Positions 38,745-48,155 of a stretch of 64,000 bases of DNA are shown here, piece after piece. Location: positions 4,216,001 through 4,280,000 of the forward strand of contig NZ_JBBOZQ010000001.1 of assembly GCF_038008685.1 (NCBI RefSeq), written 5' to 3'. The notes beneath the pieces were generated by a model, which did no database searches, was not told the DNA's origin, and saw only the letters and a program-made list of their open reading frames with translations. The DNA comes from Lysinibacillus sp. FSL W8-0992 (GTDB lineage: Bacteria > Bacillota > Bacilli > Bacillales_A > Planococcaceae). Numbering within the stretch: the stretch's first letter is position 1; each line of letters starts with the position of its first letter. A program made the translations under genes and the position numbers.

Positions 38745-38912
38745 TAACTCACCTCCTTATTAATACAAATAATTATCATTTTAAAAAGCAATTAGATACT
38801 TACTTTATTGTGAATATCTTTAAAGGGTAAGCACCACTCAACTCTCAAAGTATAATCAATTCAAGAGTTCTATTCACAAATTTAAATAAATACAATATTC
38901 ACCATTTTATTA
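38745..38912 (-). promoter_or_regulatory. lanA upstream region with inverted repeat around a possible -10
   Basis: Between oppA2 and lanA, on the minus strand, TATACT around 38849-38854 could be a -10, and AACTCT/AGAGTT inverted arms (38841-38846 and 38865-38870) enclose it. The -35 fit is poor. No regulator gene is present in the cluster. Confidence 0.3.
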
Positions 38913-40721
38913 TTATTTTATCGGCGCATCAGCTATTAGTTCAAGATCTTGAATCTCCGTACCTGTTTCACGATCGATATTATAGCTTTTTATACGTTTA
39001 TTGACTGCAATCGTTGATGTGCTGAATAACGTTGGGACAACCATTGCTTTGTCTGCCATATATTCTTGCCATTTACGGAAAGCCCGTGCACGATATGTTG
39101 GATCTAACGCCTCTTGTGAATCAATATCATTTAACAGCTTCGTTAAATCATCCGATACGTAGCGACTAAAGTTAAATGCTGCTCCTTTACTATATAATCC
39201 TGCTGGTGAAGGGTTCGTTCCTGTACCCCAACCTGCAAGATACATATCAATTTCAGGATCATCTGCTTCTACTTTATCGTAGAAGCTATTAGCTTCGATT
39301 AAACGACCTGTCGTTAGTTGTACATCTAAGCCAACATCTTTCCAATTTTGACGATAATACTCAACAATTGCTTCAGCCGTATCAGAGCCTGCTATCGCTG
39401 CTAAACGAATAGTAAACTTATTGCCATCTTTATCTTCACGAAGACCATCACCATCTACATCTTTAAAGCCTGCTTCATCCAGTAATTCTTTCGCTTTGTC
39501 AGGATCATATTGATACCCCTCAAGCGTTCCATCATAGTAAGTTTTAAAAGCGGGTGGGATTAAGGAATTCGCACGCACACGTAACCCTTGATAAAATCTA
39601 TCTGATACCGTTTCAATATCCATCGCATAGGCAATTGCTTGCCGCAACTGGACATCATTCATTTTTGCCTTTTCATCATAAATATTTTCGCCTTTTTCTT
39701 TGTCATATTTCCCTAACTTAAAGCCTAGATAGCTGTATGATAAGTCAGGTCGTCCCAAAATCGAAATATTCGATAAATTTTTTATAGTATCATATTGAGT
39801 AGCAGGGAATGAAGAGATGTCAAATTGTCCTGCTTTCAATGCCTCACCAATAGTAGAAGTTGAAACAACTTTAATAACTACCTTATCAACTTTTGGTTTA
39901 CCTTTATAGTAATTTTCATTAGCCACCAACTGCACAGATTCGCCATTAACGATATTGTCATATTTAAATGGACCGAGTGTAATTGGATTTTTTCTTACAG
40001 CATCAGAAGAAATTAAATCTTTTACAGCAATCGATTTGAGCTGATGCTTCGGTGCTGCATAGCCCCATAAACCATCACCACCTGAATAAATAGCAGGTGA
40101 CACTTTCTTTAACGAAATTTCTATCGTTTTATCATCAATCTTTTTAATGCCTGAAATCTTGTCTGCTTTACCCTCATGGTATTCTTCTGCCCCTACAATA
40201 TTTTTAAAGTCATCATCATAGCGCACACCTTCATAATCGGGATGACCAATAATTTCATACGGATAGATTAAATCCTCTGCCGTTAATGGTGTGCCATCCG
40301 ACCATTTCACATCCTCTTGAATGGTAATTGTCACTTTGTTATTGTCCGTATCAACATCTAATTTTGCGATTCCCTCATCTGTTATTAAAAAGTCACCATC
40401 AATCTCAAAAAGACTATTTGAAGCATAGCCCATAATGGAACTATCTGTGGCATCGGTATAAAGCTCAGCAAGAAAAATGCCTTTAAATGGTGAGTCTGCA
40501 ACAAGCCCAACATGTAATGTACCACCTTCAATTGCTTCCCCTTCATTTGTTACTTTCGTCGGTAGCAAATTTGTATCTACTTTGTTATCTTCTGTTTGTG
40601 CTGGCTTATCGTTGCTGCCCTCAGCTTCATTTGACTGCTCTTTATCATTGCGATTGCAGGCGGTAGCTAATAGCAATATGATTGCCAACGTAATAACATT
40701 CATCAACCACTTTTTCCTCAT
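38913..40721 (-). CDS. Peptide ABC transporter substrate-binding lipoprotein (opp2)
   Basis: A 602-residue SBP family 5 lipoprotein. The signal peptide ends in LATAC with lipidated Cys22, followed by an acidic Asn/Asp/Glu linker. MNDVQLRQAIAYAMDIETV and KAKELLDEAGFKDVDGDGL are family blocks. It is the last gene of a D-F-B-C-A operon. Its 3' 160 bases are duplicated, in diverged form, at 32165-32325 on the far side of the lanthipeptide cluster. Peptide specificity unknown. Confidence 0.9.
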   Translation of the reverse strand: MRKKWLMNVITLAIILLLATACNRNDKEQSNEAEGSNDKPAQTEDNKVDTNLLPTKVTNEGEAIEGGTLHVGLVADSPFKGIFLAELYTDATDSSIMGYASNSLFEIDGDFLITDEGIAKLDVDTDNNKVTITIQEDVKWSDGTPLTAEDLIYPYEIIGHPDYEGVRYDDDFKNIVGAEEYHEGKADKISGIKKIDDKTIEISLKKVSPAIYSGGDGLWGYAAPKHQLKSIAVKDLISSDAVRKNPITLGPFKYDNIVNGESVQLVANENYYKGKPKVDKVVIKVVSTSTIGEALKAGQFDISSFPATQYDTIKNLSNISILGRPDLSYSYLGFKLGKYDKEKGENIYDEKAKMNDVQLRQAIAYAMDIETVSDRFYQGLRVRANSLIPPAFKTYYDGTLEGYQYDPDKAKELLDEAGFKDVDGDGLREDKDGNKFTIRLAAIAGSDTAEAIVEYYRQNWKDVGLDVQLTTGRLIEANSFYDKVEADDPEIDMYLAGWGTGTNPSPAGLYSKGAAFNFSRYVSDDLTKLLNDIDSQEALDPTYRARAFRKWQEYMADKAMVVPTLFSTSTIAVNKRIKSYNIDRETGTEIQDLELIADAPIK

Positions 40722-40738
40722 TGTTATTGCCTCCTCTG

Positions 40739-41641
40739 TTATCCTAATCTTTGTTTTGCGTCAGCGGCACGACGGAATGCTTGTCCGATATAATTAATAC
40801 CGAGCATTAAAACTAAAATTAATAAAGATGCTGGTAGCCAAACCCACCATTTGTCAGCTAAGACGAGCGGATTTCTTGCATAGCTTACTAAAGTTCCTAA
40901 ACTTGGCGTCGAAGGTGGTAGCCCAAATCCTAAAAATGATAGCCCTGTTTCAATCCCAATATTACCCGCAAGACTTAATGTAAACTCTACTATTAAGATC
41001 GAACTTAAATTTGGTAATAGCCCCTTAAACATAATGGCTATATCACTCGTCCCCATTGTTTTAGATTCACTTACATAATCCCGTCGCCCTTCTGATAAAG
41101 CTTTACTTCGAATTAACCGAGCAATCCCTATCCATTGAAATGCACTAATAATAATAACGAGCTCAAGAACGCCATATTCTGGAATGATAGAAACAAGGAC
41201 AATAAAAATCATAAGTGTCGGTAATGTAATAATAAAATCAATTATTCGCATCATCACATTATCCACAATACCGCTGTAATAGCCCATAATAATTCCCATA
41301 GCTATGCCTATAATATTGGCTATCACCGTTACCCATAGAGCAATTAAAAGCGAATTTTTCGCCCCAATAATTAGCTGGCCAAGCACATCACGCCCTGCCT
41401 CATCCGCTCCAAGAATGTATCCATTAACACCTGGTTCGGTATAGCGTTCTAGCAAATTAATTTTCAATACTTCTTCTTGGTTGAGCATCCCTGCTGCAAT
41501 AAAAATCGTTAACATAATAATCGTGACACCAAAAAAGGAAAACATCGCTACTTTATCTTTTTTAAACTCTCGTAAAACGACTTGTATACCTGTCGGCGGA
41601 GAGTTTTCCATCATATTCGTCTCGTAAGTTTGTTGCGTCAT
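40739..41641 (-). CDS. Peptide ABC transporter permease, OppC type (opp2)
   Basis: A 300-residue permease with an N-terminal tail and about six helices. It has ILGADEAGRDVLGQL after helix 1, the coupling motif DYVSESKTMGTSDIAIMFK, and SFLGFGLPPSTPSLGTL near the end. It lies between the OppB-type gene and the binding-protein gene. Confidence 0.92.
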   Translation of the reverse strand: MTQQTYETNMMENSPPTGIQVVLREFKKDKVAMFSFFGVTIIMLTIFIAAGMLNQEEVLKINLLERYTEPGVNGYILGADEAGRDVLGQLIIGAKNSLLIALWVTVIANIIGIAMGIIMGYYSGIVDNVMMRIIDFIITLPTLMIFIVLVSIIPEYGVLELVIIISAFQWIGIARLIRSKALSEGRRDYVSESKTMGTSDIAIMFKGLLPNLSSILIVEFTLSLAGNIGIETGLSFLGFGLPPSTPSLGTLVSYARNPLVLADKWWVWLPASLLILVLMLGINYIGQAFRRAADAKQRLG

Positions 41642-41676
41642 TCATATTCACCTCTTCTTACACATTATGTTAGTCG

Positions 41677-42639
41677 TTAGTCTATACGGATACGAGGATC
41701 CACAATGCTCATAATAATGTCCGACAGCAGACTACCTAATAATGCTAAGAAACCATAGAGCATGATGAGTGCAGTAATGACACTATAGTCGCGACTCGTT
41801 ATTGAACTAATAAACAATTCCCCCATACCTGGGTAGCCATAAATAGTTTCTATGAAAATCGAGCCACCTAATAAACCTGTTATTGTAAACCCTAAAAACG
41901 CTGCAATAGGAAGAACTGAATTGCGGAAAATATGTCGCGCATATATTCTACGGATTGGAATGCCTTTACTTCGAGCTGTTTTTACATAATCTTGTGTTTT
42001 AGCATCAATAATTTCCGAGCGTAAATATTGGATAATCCCTGTAGTACCTAAAATAGCTGCCGTCATAGCAGGCAATAGCAAGTGATATATTTTATTCCAA
42101 AAATAGGCCATCGTTCCTGATTCAAGTCCAACATCAACGGTTCCACTCGTTGGGAACCACATTAAGCGATAACCAAAAACGAACAAGAAAACGAGAGATA
42201 ATACAAAAGTGGGAATTGCGAAGCTAATAAAACTGTATAGGATAATCGATTTATCTAAAAATGTATCTTGCTTACGCCCTGCAAGCATTCCCAATGGTAT
42301 GGCGAGCAAGTAGACAAGAATAACACTAAGTAATGAAAGCCAAAATGTATTGAGTGCACGCTCACCAATAAGAGTGGACACCGCAATTTTATATGTATAG
42401 CTTTGTCCAAAATCACCTTGAAAGGCATTTGTAATCCAGCGATAATATTGAACATACCAAGGATCATAGAAGCCTGCTTGTATTCGTAGCTCCTCAATCC
42501 TTGAAGGATCTGTCTCTGGTGTAATTAACCCTGTAAAAGGGTCACCTGGCATTTGCTTTGCCAATATAAAAATAATTAAACTCAATATAAACATTTGGGG
42601 AATCATTACAATAATGCGTCTAATAACAGTTTTCCACAT
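41677..42639 (-). CDS. Peptide ABC transporter permease, OppB type (opp2)
   Basis: A 320-residue permease with the family N-terminus VIRRIIVMIPQMFILSLIIFILAKQMPGDPF and the DYVKTARSKGIPIRRIYARH coupling region. The ATG at 42639 overlaps the end of the upstream ATPase gene, and AGGAGGG lies in that gene's last codons. The longer frame upstream has no ribosome binding site. Confidence 0.92.
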   Translation of the reverse strand: MWKTVIRRIIVMIPQMFILSLIIFILAKQMPGDPFTGLITPETDPSRIEELRIQAGFYDPWYVQYYRWITNAFQGDFGQSYTYKIAVSTLIGERALNTFWLSLLSVILVYLLAIPLGMLAGRKQDTFLDKSIILYSFISFAIPTFVLSLVFLFVFGYRLMWFPTSGTVDVGLESGTMAYFWNKIYHLLLPAMTAAILGTTGIIQYLRSEIIDAKTQDYVKTARSKGIPIRRIYARHIFRNSVLPIAAFLGFTITGLLGGSIFIETIYGYPGMGELFISSITSRDYSVITALIMLYGFLALLGSLLSDIIMSIVDPRIRID

Positions 42640-42640
42640 T

Positions 42641-43588
42641 TTACAATCCCTCCTGCTCAATTTCAGACATCGCTACTTTATGGGTCTCTGAAATGGATTT
42701 TAAAGGGTATACTTTACCATTCTCATCATAATAGTGATGATGATCTTTGCGATACTTCTCTTCGACTTTTTGCCGAGCTGCTTTACGCGCCATCCTCGTT
42801 TCAGGCTCAATATGTGGGATAGCTGACAACAGGCGATTTGTGTAAATATGCTGTGGATTGATGTAAATATCCTGACGGGTACCCGTTTCAACAAAGCGCC
42901 CCTTGTACATGATTGCAATGTAATCACACATATGTTTTACGACTCCGAGGTCATGAGATATAAATAAGTAACTTAGCCCATATTCTTGCTGAATATCTTT
43001 CATAAAATTTAGTACTTGTGCTTGAACCGATAAATCAAGTGAGGATACAGGCTCGTCCGCAATAATCAATTTTGGATTAGTAGCAACTGCCCGCGCGATA
43101 CCAAGACGTTGCTTTTGTCCTCCTGAAAATTCATGCGGATACTTTAACAAGACGTCCTCTGACATACCAACAATGGCAAGTAGCGCTTTAATACGCTTGC
43201 GTTCCTCCTGATCGCTGAGCTTCAAAAAATTGCGCATTGGCTCTGCTAGAATATCCAGTACACGCTTTCTTGGATTCATACTCGAGTGTGCGTCTTGGAA
43301 AATCATTTGAATATCTCTGTTATACGCAGAATTACGCTTACGTCGTTTATTAGTAACATCGTGCCCTTCATAAATGATTTGGCCAGACGTTACCTTTTCG
43401 AGGCCAATGATTGCTTTACCTGTTGTTGATTTACCAGAACCCGATTCACCGACTAAACCATATGTTTTTCCTTTTTCAAACGCCATCGTAACGCCATCAA
43501 CCGCGTACACTTTATCAATGACGGTATTAAAAAAGCCACCTCGTATTGAATAATGGACGTTTAAATCTTTAATTAGCATAAATGTCAT
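42641..43588 (-). CDS. Peptide ABC transporter ATPase, OppF type (opp2)
   Basis: A 315-residue ATPase with Walker A GESGSGKST, FQDAHSSMNP, FSGGQKQR and Walker B LIIADEPVS. Its extended C-terminus is rich in His, Lys and Tyr (KYRKDHHHYYDENGKVY). The ATG at 43588 has GGAGG eight bases upstream and lies inside the end of the OppD-type gene. Confidence 0.92.
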   Translation of the reverse strand: MTFMLIKDLNVHYSIRGGFFNTVIDKVYAVDGVTMAFEKGKTYGLVGESGSGKSTTGKAIIGLEKVTSGQIIYEGHDVTNKRRKRNSAYNRDIQMIFQDAHSSMNPRKRVLDILAEPMRNFLKLSDQEERKRIKALLAIVGMSEDVLLKYPHEFSGGQKQRLGIARAVATNPKLIIADEPVSSLDLSVQAQVLNFMKDIQQEYGLSYLFISHDLGVVKHMCDYIAIMYKGRFVETGTRQDIYINPQHIYTNRLLSAIPHIEPETRMARKAARQKVEEKYRKDHHHYYDENGKVYPLKSISETHKVAMSEIEQEGL

Positions 43589-44594
43589 ACTGTCCACCTC
43601 CTAGCTCCCCTTCAAAGCAAAAGTGTTTCCAGCAGGTGCAGCGAACAAAATGCCCAGGTGCAATTTCATGTAATTGGGGGGCACTTTCATGTGCTGATTC
43701 ATCAATCCACGGTATGCGGGCTGAAAAACGACAGCCTTCACGTGGCATATGCATGAGCGAAGGCACCATGCCGTGTATTACCTCCAGTCGCTCGTTTTCC
43801 TCATGTGTTTGCGGAATGGAATTTAATAAGGAACGGGTATATGGATGTTTGGCATCATTAAACAATACTTGGACGGGCGCCTCTTCAATAACTTGTCCTG
43901 CATACATAACAGCTACACGGTCTGCAATTTCTGCCACAACACCTAAGTCATGGGTAATTAAAATAATGCCCGCTTGTGTCTCATCTTGAAGCGACTTTAA
44001 TAGGTCTAAAATCTGTGCTTGAATTGTTACATCTAATGCTGTAGTCGGTTCATCTGCAATAATGATGGAAGGTTTACTGGATAGCGCTATCGCAATCATG
44101 ACACGTTGGCGCATACCACCTGATAATTGATGCGGGAATTGTCTAGCAACCCGTTTAGGATGAGCAATCCCTACTTGCTCAAGCAATTCTAAAACACGTG
44201 CTTCACGTTGCTTTTTAGTTAGTGTTGTGTGATAAATAAGACCTTCCGCAATTTGTTCATGAATGCGCATTAATGGGTTTAAAGCTGAAAGAGGATCTTG
44301 AAATATAAAGCCAATATCATTGCCTCTTAATTGGTTGAATTGTACTTCACTTAACTTTGTTAAATTTTGTTGATTGTAAAGTATTTCCCCAGTCACTTTT
44401 GTATTCCCATCATTATGTAAGCCAACAATAGTTGTGGCTAACGTACTCTTCCCACAGCCCGACTCTCCTACTATCGCTAAAATCTCATTTTTTCTTAGTG
44501 AGAGCGAGACATCTTCTACTGCTGCGTGGTATGTGTCTTTAATACGAAAACTCGTTGTTAAATTGTTAATTGTTAATAAGTTATTTGTACACAA
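43569..44594 (-). CDS. Peptide ABC transporter ATPase, OppD type (opp2)
   Basis: A 341-residue ATPase (TTG start at 44594, with GGAGGG eight bases upstream; an ATG six codons earlier has no ribosome binding site). Walker [28 protein letters not shown], Walker B IIIADEPT and THDLG are present. The C-terminal oligopeptide-transporter Cys motif is incomplete: [10 protein letters not shown] lacks the second Cys, although RCTCW follows. First gene of the opp2 operon. Confidence 0.9.
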   Translation of the reverse strand: MCTNNLLTINNLTTSFRIKDTYHAAVEDVSLSLRKNEILAIVGESGCGKSTLATTIVGLHNDGNTKVTGEILYNQQNLTKLSEVQFNQLRGNDIGFIFQDPLSALNPLMRIHEQIAEGLIYHTTLTKKQREARVLELLEQVGIAHPKRVARQFPHQLSGGMRQRVMIAIALSSKPSIIIADEPTTALDVTIQAQILDLLKSLQDETQAGIILITHDLGVVAEIADRVAVMYAGQVIEEAPVQVLFNDAKHPYTRSLLNSIPQTHEENERLEVIHGMVPSLMHMPREGCRFSARIPWIDESAHESAPQLHEIAPGHFVRCTCWKHFCFEGELGGGQYDIYAN

Positions 44595-44756
44595 ACAATC
44601 TCCCTCCAACATTCAGTTTTCTGACAAATACATTTATCTTTATTTCAAAATTATAATTCCCCTAAACTAACCCCTCCCTATTTTTTTATTTTTGCTAAAG
44701 ACAAGTACATTTAGCTTGTTAATTACAAGTAAAGCAACCTGCCTTCGTATAGATAG

Positions 44757-44771
44757 AATTATCTGATAATT
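44757..44771. promoter_or_regulatory. CodY-like box in the opp2 leader
   Basis: AATTATCTGATAATT is a perfect odd palindrome and matches the CodY consensus AATTTTCWGAAAATT at 13 of 15 positions. It lies just downstream of the predicted promoter at 44786-44813, in the transcribed leader. Confidence 0.6.
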
Positions 44772-44785
44772 TATTATAACGCTAT

Positions 44786-44813
44786 TTTATCTAGTATTTA
44801 TATGCAAAATCAA
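44786..44813 (-). promoter_or_regulatory. Candidate promoter of the opp2 operon
   Basis: On the minus strand TTGATT (44808-44813) and GATAAA (44786-44791) are 16 bases apart. The surrounding bases are visibly similar to the opp3 promoter (53261-53288), including a shared AAAATAGC after the -10 and the CodY-like box downstream. Confidence 0.5.
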
Positions 44814-45279
44814 GCGTTTTTTTCAAATTATTATCATAAAAAAGAGTATTCTCACCTACTATTCATCTAGATGAATTTCATTTTCCACCTGCCAATTTTA
44901 CTTATTTGTTATATAAATAAAACAAATAAGTAAACGCTTATGAAATATTTTAAAATAATAAAATAGAGTGAAGTTTAACTTCATAAATCAACCTTTTCAA
45001 TAATTAATAAAAAAATTTGCTAATAAATAAATTTTATTTGAATGCTTTTATTCAAGTACGTTTTGTTTTAAAACGCTTTGTTTTATTAATTCCTTATTAC
45101 ATTAAAAAAATTTTATTTTTACCATAAACTTATAATTATTTTTTTATTTTCCACACAAAAATCAAATTTTAATTTAGCAACCTTTTACATAAAAATAGTT
45201 AGTTTCTACGCTTCATATCCGACTTCCATGTACAATTTTGATATTTCTTTCTACATATTGCTAGTAGACGGGATTAGGT
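44814..45279. other. AT-rich spacer between opp2 and the tandem repeat array
   Basis: No supported gene. Two palindromes are visible: TTCATCTAGATGAA (about 44862-44875) and a pair of 12-base arms, TACTTATTTGTT (44899-44910) and its complement (44921-44932), with a ten-base loop. The rest is A/T-rich up to about 45240, where composition changes abruptly. Confidence 0.45.
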
Positions 45280-47168
45280 CCCTGCTTCGAGGGACTACCT
45301 CTCTCGCTTCGCGGAATTATCTCCTTGCTCCGCGGAATCACTACCTCACTCCGCGGGATTACTGCCTTGCTCCGCGGCATCACCTCCTTGCTCCGCGGAA
45401 TCACCTCCTCGCTTCGCGGAATTACTCCCTCGCTCCGCGGAATTCTCTCCTCGCTTCGCGGCATCACTACCTCACTCCGCGGAATTCTCTCCTCGCTCCG
45501 CGGAATTATCTCCCCGCTCCGCGGAATTACACCCTTGCTCCGCGGAATCACTACCTCGCTCCGCGGAATTACACCCTCGCTCCGCGGAACCACTCCCTCG
45601 CTTCGCGGAATTATACCCTTGCTCCGCGGAATTACTCCCTCGCTCCGCGGAATCACCTCCTCACTCCGCGGAATTATCTGCCCGTTCCGCGGAATTACTC
45701 CCTCGCTTCGCGGAATTACTCCCTCACTCCGCGGAATTACCTCCTTGCTCCGCGGAATCACTACCTCACTCCGCGGAATTCTCTCCTCACTCCGCGGAAT
45801 TACACCCTTGCTCCGCGGAATTACTCCCTCGCTTCGCGGAATTACTCCCTCGCTCCGCGGAATTATCTCCTTGCTCCGCGGAATTACTTCCTCGCTCCGC
45901 GGAATTACTCCCTCGCTCCGCGGAATTATCTCCTTGCTCCGCGGAATCACCTCCTCGCTCCGCGGAATCACCTCCTCGCTCCGCGGAATCACTACCTCAC
46001 TCCGCGGAATTCTCTCCTCGCTCCGCGGAATTACTCCCTCACTCCGCGGAATTACTCCCTCACTCCGCGGAATTACTCCCTCACTCCGCGGAATTACTCC
46101 CTCGCTTCGCGGAATTCTCTCCTCGCTTCGCGGCATCACTACCTCACTCCGCGGAATTATCTCCCCGCTCCGCGGCATTACACCCTTGCTCCGCGGAATC
46201 ACTACCTCACTCCGCGGGATTCTCTCCTCGTTCCGCGGAATTACCTCCTCACTCCGCGGCATCACCTCCCTTGCTCCGCGGAATCACCTCCTTGCTCCGC
46301 GGATTTACACCCTCACTCCGCGGAATTACCTCCTCGCTCCGCGGAATTACACCCTCGCTCCGCGGAATTACTCCCCCGCTTCGCGGAATTATATCCTTGC
46401 TCCGCGGAATCGCCCCCTCGTTCCGCGGAATTACTCCCTCGCTCCGCGGAATTACCTCCTCGCTCCGCGGAATTACACCCTTGCTTGGCGGAATTATCTC
46501 CTCGCTCCGCGGAATTATCTCCTCGCTCCGCGGAATTACTTCCTTGCTCCGCGGAATTCTCTCCCCGTTCCGTGGAATCACTACCTCGCTCCCCTGAATT
46601 ACACTCTCGCTCCGCGGAATCACCTCCTCGCTCCGCGGAATTACACCCTCGCCCCGCGGAATTACTCCCCCGCTCCGCGGAATTACCTCCTCACTCCGCG
46701 GAATCACCTCCCTTGCTCCTCGGAATCACCTCCTTGCTCCGCGGAATTACCTCCTCGCTCCTCGGAATCACTACCTCACTCCGCGGAATTACCTCCTCGC
46801 TCCGCGGAATCACACCCTCGCTCCGCGGAATCACCTCCTTGCTCCGCGGAATCACACCCTCGCTCCGCTAGCAGAATCCTCCCTCGCTCCGCGGAATCAC
46901 CTCCTCGTTCCGCGGAATTACACCCTTGCTCCGCGGAATTACACCCTTGCTCCGCGGAATTACACCCTCACTCCGCGGAATTATCTCCTTGCTCCGCGGA
47001 ATTACTCCCTCGCTTCGCGGAATTATCTTCTTGCTCCGCGGAATCACTACCTCACTCCGCGGGATTCTCTCCTCGTTCCGCGGAATTACCTCCTCACTCC
47101 GCGGAATCACACCCTCACTCCGCGGCATCACCCCTCCACTCCGCTAGCAGATTCACCCCTCGCTCCAC
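45280..47168. repeat. 21-bp tandem repeat array (minisatellite), about 88 units
   Basis: An uninterrupted array of imperfect 21-base units with consensus GAATTACTCCCTCGCTCCGCG (13 of 21 G/C, against an AT-rich background). Taking the CGCGG core as marker, 86 intervals fit exactly between 45310 and 47121: 83 of 21 bases, two of 22 (near 46255 and 46700) and one of 24 (46866-46890). Variation clusters between cores; the CCGCGG palindrome is nearly invariant. Because 21 is a multiple of three, five of six frames lack stops, creating long false proteins (repeats of ITPSLRG, NYSLAPR, SAELLPR, RSEGVIP) with no ribosome binding sites. It lies between the opp2 and opp3 operons. Confidence 0.95.
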
Positions 47169-47177
47169 ACCAACAGC

Positions 47178-47222
47178 AAATGGCACCTATCAAAGTGAAG
47201 TTCACTTTGATAGGTGCCATTT
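47178..47222 (-). terminator. Perfect 22-bp palindrome, terminator-like, after opp3
   Basis: Arms 47178-47199 and 47201-47222 are perfect inverted repeats around a single base. It ends 11 bases past the stop codon of the last opp3 gene and at the edge of the repeat array. Only a short T run follows on the minus strand (TTTGCTG), so it may terminate weakly, protect the mRNA 3' end, or be a repeat element. Confidence 0.6.
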
Positions 47223-47233
47223 ATTTACCAACA

Positions 47234-48142
47234 TTATCTTCTTGATTTTGGATTCATCGCATCTTTTAGTCCTTCACCGATAAAATTAATCGATAAAATT
47301 ACTAATGTAATTGCTGTTGCTGGTGGAATCCATATCCAAATTTTATCTCTTAACACATCTGAGTTTCTAGCCTCTGCTAGCATATTTCCCCAACTTGGCG
47401 TATCTGCTGGCACACCGAAGTTTAAGAAGCTTAACGCCGACTCTATTACAATGGTTACCGCCATTAATAAAGTAGCTTGTACAATGATTGTAGAAGCGAC
47501 GTTGGGTAATAAATGTTTCATAATGATTTTCGATGATTTACAGCCGATTGACTGTGCAGCTAAAATGTACTCATTTTCTTTTTCTGCAAGAATTCGACTT
47601 CGTACAACTCGGGCAACACTACCCCAGCTTAATACGGAAATGACAATGATTAACGTCCATAGCCCCGAAACTTTACCAACTAAAATCGTATTTAACACGA
47701 TAACAAAAACTAATAAAGGGAACATTAATACAAAGTCCGTGAAACGCATTAAAATTTGATCAATCTTGCCACCAAAATAACCTGAAATAGACCCTATAGT
47801 TGTCCCAATTAAAACAATGAAAAACATACAACCTATACCAACCGTTAAGGAAGATTTACCAGCATAAAGCATTCGTGTAAATACATCACGGCCATTTGTA
47901 TCGGTTCCAAGCCAATTCTCACTTGAAGGTGGTTGGCTAATTTTCATAAAGTCTACACGCACAATATCTTTTGTCGTAATATATGGTGCTAAAAACGATA
48001 GAATAATAACGATTAGTAAAAAAATAAGGCTTATCATAGCTAATTTATTTTTAACGAACTTTCTTCTCGCTATCACCCATGGAGAGGGGCTTTTATTCAG
48101 TGTTTTTAATGCAGACGCTTCTTGTTTTGTAATAATCTCCAC
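47234..48142 (-). CDS. Peptide ABC transporter permease, OppC type (opp3)
   Basis: A 302-residue permease with an N-terminal tail, the WLGTDTNGRDVFTRM segment after helix 1, coupling motif EYILAAQSIGCKSSKIIMKH and SFLNFGVPADTPSWGNML near the end. It is the last gene of a D-F-A-B-C operon, the order of the B. subtilis app operon. Confidence 0.92.
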   Translation of the reverse strand: MEIITKQEASALKTLNKSPSPWVIARRKFVKNKLAMISLIFLLIVIILSFLAPYITTKDIVRVDFMKISQPPSSENWLGTDTNGRDVFTRMLYAGKSSLTVGIGCMFFIVLIGTTIGSISGYFGGKIDQILMRFTDFVLMFPLLVFVIVLNTILVGKVSGLWTLIIVISVLSWGSVARVVRSRILAEKENEYILAAQSIGCKSSKIIMKHLLPNVASTIIVQATLLMAVTIVIESALSFLNFGVPADTPSWGNMLAEARNSDVLRDKIWIWIPPATAITLVILSINFIGEGLKDAMNPKSRR

Positions 48143-48155
48143 ATATTTCCCCTCC

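Noticed and set aside
38533-38763. 76-codon plus-strand gene overlapping lanA
   Set aside because: It is antisense to the lanthipeptide precursor, which has a strong ribosome binding site, a leader motif and the right context.
42255-42497. 80-codon minus-strand frame within the opp2 OppB gene
   Set aside because: Alternative frame of a conserved membrane protein gene with no independent support.
45280-47168. CRISPR array
   Set aside because: Units are contiguous 21-mers without unique spacers, and no cas genes are in the window.
45228-47283. Very long open frames on both strands (over 500 codons) in the repeat array
   Set aside because: They arise because the 21-base period is a multiple of three and the unit lacks stops in five frames. 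Several overlap in different frames with equal repetitiveness, none has a ribosome binding site, and variation does not favour synonymous change in any frame.
47214-47759. 181-codon plus-strand gene
   Set aside because: It is antisense to the conserved opp3 OppC-type permease and has no recognisable domain.
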